Source: Pseudomonas cerasi (GTDB lineage Bacteria > Pseudomonadota > Gammaproteobacteria > Pseudomonadales > Pseudomonadaceae). Taken from it: a stretch of DNA of 64,000 nucleotides. Positions 25,397-35,226 of this stretch are shown piece after piece. How positions within the stretch are numbered: the first letter of the stretch is position 1; each line of letters starts with the position of its first letter. Location of the stretch: the NCBI RefSeq assembly GCF_900074915.1, contig NZ_LT222319.1, forward strand, positions 5,325,501 through 5,389,500, in the 5' to 3' direction. Under the pieces are notes generated by a model. It did no database searches, was not told the origin of the DNA, and was given only the letters and a program-made list of their open reading frames with translations. Position numbers and translations under genes: made by a program.

Positions 25397-27271
25397 TCAG
25401 TTATTGGCGTCTGCAGGCGCTGCTTCAGCAGGGGTCTTGGCGGGAGCCGGTTTGCTCTGAGCCTTTTTCGCGGCCTCTTTTTTGGCCGCTTCCTTCTTCG
25501 CAGCCTCTTTTTTAGCCGCTTCTTTCCTGGCCGCTTCCTTGCTCTGCACTTTCTTCGCAGGCTCGGCCTTGGTCGCCGGCTTCTTCGCTGGCTCGGCTTT
25601 TACCGGTGGCTTGGCAGGCTGGACAACCGGCGCAACCACGGGTGCCGGAGCGGCAGCCGGTGCAGGCGCTGGGGCAGGCTCTACAGCCTTCTCTACCGGC
25701 GCAGGGGCCGGGGCCGGTGCTTCATCACCACCGAACAGGCGCGAGAAGAAGCCTGGCTTGTCAGCCTGCGGCTTGGCAGGTTCGGCCGGCTTGTCGGAGG
25801 AACCACCGAACAGATTGCTGAAGAAATTGCCTTCGGACTTCTGCGAAGCCGGGGCCGGTGCTTTCGGCGGTGCAACCTTGACCGGTTCGAACGACTTGCC
25901 AGCGGCCAGATCCTGCACCTGACCGGCTGCACGCTGACCACTGCGCAGGGCGCCTTCCAGAGTGCCGGGGTACAAGGTGTCGGTGTGCTCGCCAGCAAAG
26001 GCTACACGCAGAATCGGCCGTTCCCACAGACGCCAGTATTTGCTGATCTGACCGGGGCCGAACGCCAGGTAAGAACCGCCAGTGGACGGATCGACGCTGT
26101 AGCGGCGGATTTCATAGCCGGTGTACGCACCGCGTGCTTCAGGGTAGAACGCATGCAGACGGATCAGCACCTGATCGACCATCTGCTTGTCGCCGAAGGC
26201 CTGCATAATGCGCGCGTTGTCGCCCGACAGGTTGATCACCACGTTGGCGCCACCTTTAAGCGCCGGCTCTACCCACAACATGCCCAGACCGGTGTTACTG
26301 AACACTTCACCGGACATGCGCGCCTTGCTGTCCCAGACCGGGGTCTTGAACTTGAGCATGATCTGGTCGCGCCAGCCGTAGTTGGTGCTCTTGATCGCGC
26401 CCATGTGCTGAGCGTCCAGTGCAGGTGTCATCTGGATCTTGCCCAGCGAACGCAACGGCACGGCCATGACCACGTAATCCGCCGTGTAGCTGGTCGCGCC
26501 AGCCTTGACGGTGACCTTGTCCTTCTCCTGGACGACTGCCGTCACCGGCGAGTTGGTCTTGACGGTCTTGAGTTGCTTGACGAACGCCTGGGTCAGCACC
26601 GCACTGCCTCCGGGCAGGCGCGCAGCACGCAAGTCACGCTCGTCGACCGAGCGATAAACCCGCGATTGCTGGGCGAGGTACAGCAACGACAGGCGCGAAG
26701 GCTCGTCGTAGCGGGTACGGATCTGCTGATTGATCAACTGACGCGCCGTAGCAGGCAGGTTCAGACGGTCCAGCCAGTTGGCGACGTTGATCTGGTCCAG
26801 CGCAAACAGCGTGCTGTTGGACGCCGGGTTTTCCGGGTCGTCAACCGAACGCGCGAGGTTGTCCAGCGTGTCGTTGTAGCGCTTGATGGCTTCGGCGGTC
26901 GCCGGCTGTTTGACGGCCAGGTCAGCCTGGGTGAAGTACACGCCGTCGATCAAGTAGCTGGGCGTGCGCACGAATTCAGGCGCGGGCACGGTCGTCAGCT
27001 TGAAGCTGTCCAGGTAGCGGTTCAGCACAGGCTGAGCCTTGGTGTTGCCGATCCACTCGCTGGTCGCCAGACCGGAGCGTCCACCCAGACTCGGCTTGGC
27101 TTCCAGCACCGTCACCTGCCAGCCTTTGGCCTGCAGTTCATAGGCGGCAGTCAAACCTGCCAGACCACCACCGACGACAATGGCGGTTCGTTGTTTTTCA
27201 TCGGCGAGCGTCGAAACGCTGACCAACCCTGCCACTATCAGCGCACAGGCGCGCAGCCAACCAGAAAGCAT
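25397..27271 (-). CDS. Exported flavin monoamine oxidase-like protein with repetitive Lys/Ala tail
   Basis: This 624-residue protein has two unlike parts. Residues 1-23 form a signal peptide or anchor (MLSGWLRACALIVAGLVSVS). Residues 30 to about 470 are an FAD amine oxidase domain with AIVVGGGLAGLTAAYEL and the Arg motif GGRSG, plus a C-terminal FAD site FAGEHTDTLYPGTLEGALRSG. The last 147 residues are low-complexity: two FFSxLFGG motifs (NFFSNLFGGS, GFFSRLFGGD), a Pro/Ala linker, then four or more KEAAK-type repeats. The start at 27271 is set by GGAG, and an upstream Met at 27292 has none. Substrate unknown. The basic tail resembles histone-like AlgP-type repeats and may bind polyanions. It is divergent from bioA, as in P. 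aeruginosa. Confidence 0.85.
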   Translation of the reverse strand: MLSGWLRACALIVAGLVSVSTLADEKQRTAIVVGGGLAGLTAAYELQAKGWQVTVLEAKPSLGGRSGLATSEWIGNTKAQPVLNRYLDSFKLTTVPAPEFVRTPSYLIDGVYFTQADLAVKQPATAEAIKRYNDTLDNLARSVDDPENPASNSTLFALDQINVANWLDRLNLPATARQLINQQIRTRYDEPSRLSLLYLAQQSRVYRSVDERDLRAARLPGGSAVLTQAFVKQLKTVKTNSPVTAVVQEKDKVTVKAGATSYTADYVVMAVPLRSLGKIQMTPALDAQHMGAIKSTNYGWRDQIMLKFKTPVWDSKARMSGEVFSNTGLGMLWVEPALKGGANVVINLSGDNARIMQAFGDKQMVDQVLIRLHAFYPEARGAYTGYEIRRYSVDPSTGGSYLAFGPGQISKYWRLWERPILRVAFAGEHTDTLYPGTLEGALRSGQRAAGQVQDLAAGKSFEPVKVAPPKAPAPASQKSEGNFFSNLFGGSSDKPAEPAKPQADKPGFFSRLFGGDEAPAPAPAPVEKAVEPAPAPAPAAAPAPVVAPVVQPAKPPVKAEPAKKPATKAEPAKKVQSKEAARKEAAKKEAAKKEAAKKEAAKKAQSKPAPAKTPAEAAPADANN

Positions 27272-27480
27272 TCGGCGAACTCCAGAAAACATAGGGAAGA
27301 TAGGGCAAGTCAGCCCGACACATCGACTCGCTGCGCAGGATACGCGAGCCATCAAATAGCCGCCAGCAATGTCCATCGCCCGTTAAAACTGCATCAAAGG
27401 TTGTTCCGCAGCCGGGCATTGCATAGGCTTGCGCGATTGTTCGTCCTCGCATCAGGCGAGTCGCTACCCGGAGATTGAAA

Positions 27481-28887
<1,407 letters not shown>

Positions 28888-28914
28888 AGGCTGGAATTAA
28901 ATGCAGCCGGACTG

Positions 28915-28990
28915 GCGCCTTCGCGAGCAAGCTCGCTCCCACTGGCAGGGGCCTGTCCGGGCGACCTCAATTTGCTCGCGAATGCGTCAT
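28915..28990. repeat. REP pair between bioA and rsmE
   Basis: CTTCGCGAGCAAGCTCGCTCCCAC (from 28919) is followed by an inverted partial copy TTTGCTCGCGAATGCGTCA (about 28970-28988). This is the head-to-tail arrangement typical of bacterial interspersed mosaic elements. Confidence 0.75.
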
Positions 28991-29021
28991 CACAAAACGA
29001 ACACCAGAACCGAGACACACC

Positions 29022-29741
29022 ATGAGACTGTCCCGCTTTTTTACTGAAACGCCGCTGAGTCTGGGCGAGCATGAACTGCCTGAGGCCCAGGCGCATTACA
29101 TCAGCCGCGTGTTGCGCATGACCGAAGGTGACGCGCTGCAACTGTTCGACGGTTCGGGCCAGGAGTTTCGCGGCACCTTGCTGGAAGTCGGCAAGAAGCG
29201 CGTGCATGTACAGCTCACCGAGAGCTTTGCCGGGCAGCAAGAGTCAGGCCTGCGCATTCATCTCGGTCAGGGCCTGTCGCGCGGCGAGCGGATGGACTGG
29301 GCCATTCAAAAGGCCACCGAACTGGGCGTCAGCGAAATTACGCCGATTGTCAGCGAACGCTGCGAGGTGCGCCTGAAGGACGAACGTGCCGAGAAGCGTC
29401 AGGCGCATTGGCAGCAGATCGCAATCAGCGCCTGCGAGCAATGTGGCCGCTCCGTGGTGCCGGTGATTCATGCGCCGATGCCGCTGGCCGAGTGGATCAA
29501 GCACACCGAGGCCGACCTGAAACTGGTCCTGCACCCGGTGGCTGAACCTCTGACCAGTCATGACAAGCCTGCCAGCCTGGCCTTTCTGATTGGTCCGGAA
29601 GGCGGTCTGAACGATGCGGAAGTCGATCAGGCGCAAGACGCCGGCTTCCACGCCGCACGCCTCGGCCCGCGCGTGCTGCGCACGGAAACCGCTCCCGTGG
29701 TCGCGCTCAGCGTGGCGCAACAGCTGTGGGGCGATTTTTGA
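29022..29741 (+). CDS. rsmE: 16S rRNA (uracil-1498-N3)-methyltransferase
   Basis: RsmE methylates U1498 of 16S rRNA in the 30S subunit using SAM. It has 239 residues with an N-terminal PUA-like domain (1-70) and a SPOUT (trefoil-knot) C-terminal domain. Knot signatures are FLIGPEGGLNDAEVDQA and LGPRVLRTETAPVVALS. ITPIVSERCEVRLKDE marks the linker seen in the family. The start at 29022 (RLSRFFTETPLSLGEHEL) matches homologues. It follows bioA in the same direction. Confidence 0.95.
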   Translation: MRLSRFFTETPLSLGEHELPEAQAHYISRVLRMTEGDALQLFDGSGQEFRGTLLEVGKKRVHVQLTESFAGQQESGLRIHLGQGLSRGERMDWAIQKATELGVSEITPIVSERCEVRLKDERAEKRQAHWQQIAISACEQCGRSVVPVIHAPMPLAEWIKHTEADLKLVLHPVAEPLTSHDKPASLAFLIGPEGGLNDAEVDQAQDAGFHAARLGPRVLRTETAPVVALSVAQQLWGDF

Positions 29742-29847
29742 TCATTTGATGCGTCCTCAAACGCGCTGCACGCTCAGAATCAGACCCCGGCTCGCTCCCA
29801 CAAGGATTTGCATTTACCCAGCCATTGAGGCCTGAACCTGGCCACTT

Positions 29848-30462
29848 TCACAGCACATAAAAACAAATCGCCACGAAGTGCATCAAACTGCCGCCGATGA
29901 CGAACAGGTGCCAGATACCGTGAAAGTGGCGGATCTGGTCGTAGGCGAAGAACAGGATGCCGACGGTATACAGCACGCCGCCTCCGGCCAGCCAGATGAA
30001 ACCCGATACACCGAGTGCAGCCAGCAGTGGCTTGACGGCCACCAGCACGATCCAGCCCATCACGGCGTAGATCACGATGGACATGATTCGCGCTTCGGAG
30101 CGCGGTTTTATCTCTTGCAGGATACCGATCAGCGCCAGCGCCCAGACAATTCCGAACAGGGTCCAGCCCCATGCGCCGCGCAATGTCACCAGACAGAACG
30201 GGGTGTAGCTGCCGGCAATCATCAGGTAGATCGAAAAGTGGTCGACCTTCTGCATGATCGATTTCGAGCGTCCCTTGACGCTGTGGTAGACCGTCGAGAC
30301 GCTGTACAGCGTCACCAGACACGCACCATAGATGGCCATGCTGACCACTTTCCAGACATCGCCATGCAGGCTGGCCATGACCAATAGCCAGATCGCACCG
30401 ACGGCTGCCAGCACAGCGCCGACCAAGTGCGACCAGGCATTGAATTTTTCTCCGTAGTACAT
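29848..30462 (-). CDS. Hemolysin III / PAQR family membrane protein
   Basis: This 204-residue seven-helix membrane protein is of the hemolysin III (TrhA/YqfA) branch of the PAQR superfamily. The conserved N-terminal motif GEKFNAWSHLVGAVLA, the Ser and Asp site in TVYHSVKGRSKSIMQKVDHFSIYLMIAGSYTPF, and the C-terminal HFHGIWHLFVIGGSLMHF provide the putative metal-binding His, Asp and Ser residues. The cellular role is uncertain, with homologues affecting membrane energetics and lipid homeostasis. The start at 30462 is supported by the conserved N-terminus, and an in-frame Met 30 bases upstream lacks it. Confidence 0.88.
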   Translation of the reverse strand: MYYGEKFNAWSHLVGAVLAAVGAIWLLVMASLHGDVWKVVSMAIYGACLVTLYSVSTVYHSVKGRSKSIMQKVDHFSIYLMIAGSYTPFCLVTLRGAWGWTLFGIVWALALIGILQEIKPRSEARIMSIVIYAVMGWIVLVAVKPLLAALGVSGFIWLAGGGVLYTVGILFFAYDQIRHFHGIWHLFVIGGSLMHFVAICFYVL

Positions 30463-30616
30463 CCGCTCGATACCCTCTTGTGGCGAAAACACTGGAAACA
30501 GAGACTCCGGGTTATTGAAACAAACCGCAACACCCGTGTCAGTGACGGATATTTTAAGCAGCTATCGACGCATGAGTTGTGCACAATCAGCGCACCTCAA
30601 CCATAAGCGCCACGAC

Positions 30617-31543
30617 ATGCAGATCGATGACGAACTGACGCTCAAGAAACTGGAAATATTCCTGGCCTTCATGCGCACCGGCAATCTGGCACTTGCAGCG
30701 GAGGAGCTGCAGACCAGTAACGTCAGCGTGCACCGCGCCATTCATTCGCTGGAAAGTGCGTTGCGTTGCCCGCTGTTCAAGCATGAGGGCCGCAACCTGA
30801 CGCCGCTGGAAAGCGCTTATGTACTTGAAGAGCGTGCGCAGAAGCTGGTCCAGGACGTGCTCGCCACGGTGGAACTGACCCGTCAGGCGGCAGGCTTCTC
30901 AGCGGCGCGGTTTCGCTTGGGGGCGTTGTATTCGCTGACCGTCAAGACCGTGCCGCAGTTGATCATGGGCCTGAAGATCCGCCGCAGCGAGCTGAATATC
31001 GACCTGATTCTGGGCTCGAACATGGACCTGCTCTACAAGCTCAAGAACATGGAAGTCGATGCGATGCTGGTGTCACTGGATGAGAGCACCAACGACCCGG
31101 ACTGCGAGCATCTGGCGCTGTTTTCCGACGACATCTTTCTCGCCGTCCCCACCGACTCACCGTTCGCCGAACACCCTGAAGTGGACCTGGGCGATCTGCG
31201 CGAAGCGACGTTCATCACCCTGACCCAAGGCTTTGCCACACACCGCGACGGGATCCGCGTGTTCCGGCAGGCCGGTTTCGAGCCCAAGGTGGCGATGCAG
31301 GTCAATGACATCTTCACCCTGCTGAGCATGGTCAGCTCCGGCGTCGGCTATGCACTGCTGCCGGGAAGAATCGCCGCGGTCTATGAAAACCGCGTGCGCC
31401 TGATCCCGTTGCAGAGCCGCTACCGGATGCAGCAACACATCGGCATTGTTTTTCTCAAGTCCAAACAGCGCGATCCCAACCTGCTCGCGCTGTTGGCCGA
31501 GTGCCGCATGTACGCGAACCGGCTGCTGGAACAGATGACCTGA
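30617..31543 (+). CDS. mdcR: LysR-type regulator of malonate catabolism, MdcR
   Basis: MdcR is a 308-residue LysR-family regulator. The N-terminal helix-turn-helix lies at about 8-65 (LKKLEIFLAFMRTGNLALAA and SNVSVHRAIHSLE), and a periplasmic-binding-protein-like effector domain follows. It is convergent with the mdc operon, the position of mdcR in other pseudomonads, where it activates mdcA transcription in response to malonate. The start at 30617 (MQIDDELTLKK) is the homologous one, while the in-frame upstream start at 30515 is spurious. Confidence 0.88.
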   Translation: MQIDDELTLKKLEIFLAFMRTGNLALAAEELQTSNVSVHRAIHSLESALRCPLFKHEGRNLTPLESAYVLEERAQKLVQDVLATVELTRQAAGFSAARFRLGALYSLTVKTVPQLIMGLKIRRSELNIDLILGSNMDLLYKLKNMEVDAMLVSLDESTNDPDCEHLALFSDDIFLAVPTDSPFAEHPEVDLGDLREATFITLTQGFATHRDGIRVFRQAGFEPKVAMQVNDIFTLLSMVSSGVGYALLPGRIAAVYENRVRLIPLQSRYRMQQHIGIVFLKSKQRDPNLLALLAECRMYANRLLEQMT

Positions 31544-31544
31544 C

Positions 31545-31612
31545 CTAGGCTCTGTACGAAAAGTCGGCGAACGAAGCATCACCGAGCGCAGCCACTTTTA
31601 GTACAGCGCCTA
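31545..31612. repeat. Long inverted repeat between mdcR and madM
   Basis: CTAGGCTCTGTACGAAAAGT (31545-31564) and ACTTTTAGTACAGCGCCTAG (31593-31612) are inverted copies with two mismatches around a 28-base centre. It starts right after the mdcR stop and includes the madM stop codon. It may be a MITE remnant reused as a bidirectional terminator. Confidence 0.6.
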
Positions 31613-32374
31613 GCCGACGATGGCGCGCACGATGAAGTACAGCACCGATGGCCCGAGCAGGCAGCCCAGACCGGTGTGGAACGTAGCGGTCAGCGCGCCA
31701 TAAGGCACCAGACGCCGGTCGGTTGCCGCCAGCCCTGCGGTAACGCCGCTGACAGTACCCGCCAGACCACCGAAAACCATCGCTGAGCGCGGATTGTCCA
31801 GCCCCATCCAGCGCGCCGCCATGGGCGTGCCGACCATCACCAGAATCGCCTTGATCAGGCCGGTGGCAATCGACAGCGCCATCACATCGGAGGTGGCACC
31901 CAGCGCAGCACCGGTCACCGGGCCGACAATGTAGGTCACCGCCCCGGCACCGATGGTGGTCATGCTGATCGCGTCCCGATAACCGAACAGCCAGGCAATG
32001 CTCGCGCCGACGATAAACGGCAGAATCGTGCCCAGCAGCAAGGCGATGGCGCCGATCAGCCCGGCCTTGCGCGCTTCGGTGGCCTGCACTTCAAAAGCCG
32101 TCGCCACGATAGCGAAGTCACGCAGCATCGCCCCGCCCATCAGGCCGATACCGGAAAACAGCGTGATATCCGCCAGCCCTTTCTGGCCGCCGGTCAAGGT
32201 GCCGCCGACCCAGGCCAGAATCAGCCCGATGACAATCGCAATGGCCGAACCATGCACCCGGCCGAACGTCAGGCGTTTGGACAGCACCACAGACACCCAC
32301 ATGATGATGCCGACGAAAGCGAATGCGGTGATCAGGCCGTTGTGTTCAAGTCCCTTCTCGATGAGATCCCACAT
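31610..32374 (-). CDS. madM: Malonate transporter subunit MadM
   Basis: MadM is the larger subunit (254 residues, 7-8 hydrophobic helices) of the sodium- or proton-coupled malonate importer MadLM. Recognisable segments are EHNGLITAFAFVGIIMW at the N-terminus, GIGLMGGAMLRDFAIVATAF and MTTIGAGAVTYIVGPVTGAA. It starts one base after madL and is the last gene of the mdc operon. The final codons lie inside the inverted repeat that separates it from mdcR. Confidence 0.92.
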   Translation of the reverse strand: MWDLIEKGLEHNGLITAFAFVGIIMWVSVVLSKRLTFGRVHGSAIAIVIGLILAWVGGTLTGGQKGLADITLFSGIGLMGGAMLRDFAIVATAFEVQATEARKAGLIGAIALLLGTILPFIVGASIAWLFGYRDAISMTTIGAGAVTYIVGPVTGAALGATSDVMALSIATGLIKAILVMVGTPMAARWMGLDNPRSAMVFGGLAGTVSGVTAGLAATDRRLVPYGALTATFHTGLGCLLGPSVLYFIVRAIVG

Positions 32375-32375
32375 A

Positions 32376-32792
32376 TCAGCGACCTCCAGCCGGGGCGATT
32401 TCAGGCGTCAGCAGCGGCTCTTCCTTGGGTAACGGCTCGCCGCGATTGGTACGACTGATCACTGCGATGGTGCAGGCACACAGCACCACCGAACCCACAG
32501 CGGCCAACACCGCCACCGGCCCGCCCTTGAGTGCGGTTACAACGTTTTGTTGTGCGGCCATCGCCACCACCACCGGGATGTACAGAGCGCCCCAGAAACC
32601 CACGCCCATTTCGCAGTCCTTGCTCATGCCGCCGTGTTTTTCCATCCACAGGCGCGCGCAGATCAACAGGATCATGGCGATCCCGACCCCGCCCACATTG
32701 GATTTCACGCCCAGCAGAACGCCGAGCATATCGCCGAGAATCACGCCCGCAAGCGTGCAGATGGCCAGTAGTGCAACACCATAGATAATCAT
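32376..32792 (-). CDS. madL: Malonate transporter subunit MadL
   Basis: MadL is the small membrane subunit (138 residues, about four helices) of the malonate importer, always paired with MadM. Family segments include IIYGVALLAICTLAGVILGD and GKHGG-type MEKHGGMSKDCEMGVGFWGA. It lies 69 bases after mdcH, the largest gap in the operon, and abuts madM. It brings malonate to the decarboxylase encoded upstream. Confidence 0.92.
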   Translation of the reverse strand: MIIYGVALLAICTLAGVILGDMLGVLLGVKSNVGGVGIAMILLICARLWMEKHGGMSKDCEMGVGFWGALYIPVVVAMAAQQNVVTALKGGPVAVLAAVGSVVLCACTIAVISRTNRGEPLPKEEPLLTPEIAPAGGR

Positions 32793-32861
32793 TGTTGTTA
32801 TTCCTCTGTTTGCATTGCTGAAGTTGTTGTTTTTGTCCTTCGTAGCAGCTGCACGGCGGCT

Positions 32862-33797
32862 CTATGGGGTGCGGCGACCCTCCTCGCGCGACAGCGCAAC
32901 CAGGCTGTCCAGGCGCGCAGCCTGAAAAGCCAGCGCGGTTCCCTGCTGGAATACCTTGCGCGCCAGCCCGGTCAGCACGCTGCCGGGCGGCAATTCGATG
33001 TGCAGGCGCACACCCCGCTCCCAGGCGGTTTCCACGGTGCTGCGCCAGTCGATGACCCGACACATGTTGAACGCCAGGTCGTCACGCAGCTTCTCGGCAT
33101 TGCGCACAGGTCGCGCCGTGCTGCCGCTCAGGTAACGTATCCTGGGTGCCGTTAGCGCGACCGTTGAAAAGGCCTCGGCCAGTTGTTGCGCGGGAGCGTC
33201 CAGCAAGGCGCAATGTGACGGCACGCTGACCGCAAGACGCTTGACCGCTGCTGCTCCGGCAGCCTTGGCCAGTTGACCGACCAGATGCATCGCCTCGGCA
33301 CTGCCGGAGATCACCATCTGGTTGTCGGCGTTGATATTGGCGAGAAATACCGGTGTCTTCGCGCTGTGTACCTGCGCGATCAGCGCTTCTACCTGCGTCT
33401 GGTCCAGACCGATTAGTGCGGTCATGCCGTAACCCTGCGGCCAGGCGCCTTGCATCAGCTCGCCACGCAGCGCGACCAGGCGCACGGCGTCGTCAAAAGC
33501 CAGCGCCCCCGAAATCACCGCAGCCGGATAAGCGCCGATGGACAGCCCTGCCAGGTAGTCCGGCACACACTCACGCGCCTGCAGCACGCGCGCGCATGCG
33601 ACGCCAGCGATCAGCAGGCAAAGCTGAACGGCACGGGTGGCTTGCAGTGCCTCGGCAGTGTCCAGCGCCAGAACGTCTTCGCCCAGCGCATCGGCCGCCT
33701 CCTGCAGGCAGTCGCGCACCGCAGCATCGTCCGGCAGCTGATGCAGCATGCCGGCTTGCTGCGCGCCCTGGCCGGGAAATACCCACAGGCTGCTCAT
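32862..33797 (-). CDS. mdcH: Malonate decarboxylase subunit epsilon, malonyl transferase MdcH
   Basis: MdcH is a FabD-like acyltransferase of 311 residues that loads malonyl groups from malonyl-CoA onto the decarboxylase ACP to prime it. It shows FPGQGAQQAGML at the N-terminus, the nucleophile elbow LAGLSIGAYPAAV and the His in VPSHCALLD. The start at 33797 overlaps the mdcG stop as ATGA, and a longer frame to 33887 is not conserved. Confidence 0.93.
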   Translation of the reverse strand: MSSLWVFPGQGAQQAGMLHQLPDDAAVRDCLQEAADALGEDVLALDTAEALQATRAVQLCLLIAGVACARVLQARECVPDYLAGLSIGAYPAAVISGALAFDDAVRLVALRGELMQGAWPQGYGMTALIGLDQTQVEALIAQVHSAKTPVFLANINADNQMVISGSAEAMHLVGQLAKAAGAAAVKRLAVSVPSHCALLDAPAQQLAEAFSTVALTAPRIRYLSGSTARPVRNAEKLRDDLAFNMCRVIDWRSTVETAWERGVRLHIELPPGSVLTGLARKVFQQGTALAFQAARLDSLVALSREEGRRTP

Positions 33798-34432
33798 GCG
33801 CACACCTGCCCCAGGTGCCATGGGTCTGCAACCAGCCGCGCGCCGCTGGCGGTCTTGAGCAGCACCCGCCCCGTTGGCCGCGCCCACTCACGCAGCGCCA
33901 CGGCACCGTGTTCAAGTTGCAGCTGAACGTCGACCCGACAGACCGAGGTTTCCAGCGCCTCGACCAGCTCGGCGGCGCAGCGGCGACTCAGGCGCCCCGG
34001 GGTGCGCAAAATCAGGTCCAGATCGCTGTCCTGATGCAACGCCGCAATACCGCTGGCCAGCTCGAATCCGGCACTGCCGCCGACGCCCCAGTCCAGCTCC
34101 AGCGCCTCCATGACCGGACGGATCTGGCGCAACGCCTGCAACGCCGGCCATTGCTGAAGGCTCTCGGTCGGGGCTTCGATCAACTGCTCGGGCATGACCC
34201 TTCGGCAGACGTCGGCCAACGGCATGCTTGCGGCATAGCGTTGCTCCCGACCGCGACCGCGCAAACCCACCGCCACCTGCCCGGCGGGCATTGCCTGACG
34301 CCGGACCACCACCGGTTGCCCGGCCAGCACGGCCTCGACCGCCCATTTGGGCGCGTCGTCCGGCAACGCAGACAGCGGCATGCCCCACAACAAATCATGG
34401 GGCAGCACTGCGCCAGTGTTGCTGATCACCAT
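33794..34432 (-). CDS. mdcG: Malonate decarboxylase holo-ACP synthase MdcG
   Basis: MdcG is a phosphoribosyl-dephospho-CoA transferase of 212 residues that attaches the prosthetic group made by MdcB to MdcC. It has a nucleotidyltransferase-like fold with the metal-binding Asp pair in ALHQDSDLDLILRTP. It overlaps mdcE by 7 bases and mdcH by 4, consistent with coupled translation. Confidence 0.92.
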   Translation of the reverse strand: MVISNTGAVLPHDLLWGMPLSALPDDAPKWAVEAVLAGQPVVVRRQAMPAGQVAVGLRGRGREQRYAASMPLADVCRRVMPEQLIEAPTESLQQWPALQALRQIRPVMEALELDWGVGGSAGFELASGIAALHQDSDLDLILRTPGRLSRRCAAELVEALETSVCRVDVQLQLEHGAVALREWARPTGRVLLKTASGARLVADPWHLGQVCA

Positions 34433-35226
34433 TGCGCTCGCAGCAACTGACGCACATTGGCCGACGCCGCACGGTTGCTCGCACCCAGCCGGCTGCTCAG
34501 ATCGACGCCGCGGGCCTGCACGTCCTTGATCGCACTGCTCAGCACGTTGCGCACCTGAATCAGGTCATCTGCAGCGGGCTGTTCGATCTGGCTGACCGCC
34601 AGGGTTTCCCACAGCAGACCGAGACTGGCGTAACTGTCGATGTCGTAAGCCATCGGCGGGATGCTGGCGGCGAGCTTTTCCAGGTCCTCGACGCTGCGCA
34701 GGGTTACGCGGGCTGCCGAGGCTTTGCCCATCGCATGCACCATCACGCCGGGATCACGCAGCGCGATCAATCGATTGGCCTGATAGCCGTGGGCCAGGAA
34801 TGCGCCGGACATGGCTTTGCCCACCAATAGACCGATCACCGGATGTCCCGCCAGACGCGCTCGCGCGTAACTGTCCACAGCTCCGGCCAATGCCTGATGG
34901 ATACCGAGCGCCTCCTCGCGACGCCCGTAGGCCTGGCTCGGCACGTCGACGATGGCAATCAATGCACGTTTTTCGGCGCGGTCGCGATCCTGCTCGATGG
35001 CCTCGTCCACCGCCTTGGCCAGGCCCCAGCCTTCCAGCAGGCCGACTTCGCCCTGACGCGCCCGGGGAAAGCGGTTGTCGGTATCGGCAATCACTGCAAC
35101 AAAACGCACCGCCTGCTCGCCGAGAAAACCGTCGGCGACCTTGAGTGAGGCAGGCAGGCCAGTGACTTCACGGGCGCCTGCGCTCAAGGCGTTGAACCAG
35201 TTCAAACCCCGCTGTGAATGACTCAT
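34426..35226 (-). CDS. mdcE: Malonate decarboxylase gamma subunit MdcE
   Basis: MdcE is a carboxyltransferase-like (crotonase-fold) subunit of 266 residues that forms the decarboxylase D-E heterodimer with MdcD. Segments include VAVIADTDNRFPRARQGEVG, RALIAIVDVPSQAYGRREE and GKAMSGAFLAHGYQA. It overlaps mdcD by 4 bases. The enzyme releases CO2 from malonyl-S-ACP to regenerate acetyl-S-ACP. Confidence 0.94.
   Translation of the reverse strand: MSHSQRGLNWFNALSAGAREVTGLPASLKVADGFLGEQAVRFVAVIADTDNRFPRARQGEVGLLEGWGLAKAVDEAIEQDRDRAEKRALIAIVDVPSQAYGRREEALGIHQALAGAVDSYARARLAGHPVIGLLVGKAMSGAFLAHGYQANRLIALRDPGVMVHAMGKASAARVTLRSVEDLEKLAASIPPMAYDIDSYASLGLLWETLAVSQIEQPAADDLIQVRNVLSSAIKDVQARGVDLSSRLGASNRAASANVRQLLRAQW

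Noticed and set aside
25440..25540. Tandem repeats resembling a CRISPR or minisatellite array
   Set aside because: They are 15-base codon repeats encoding the KEAAK tail. There are no unique spacers.
25268..27478. 736-codon open frame on the plus strand
   Set aside because: It is entirely antisense to the amine oxidase gene, has no recognisable domain, and its Arg/Gly-rich start mirrors the KEAAK repeats. It is a high-GC shadow frame.
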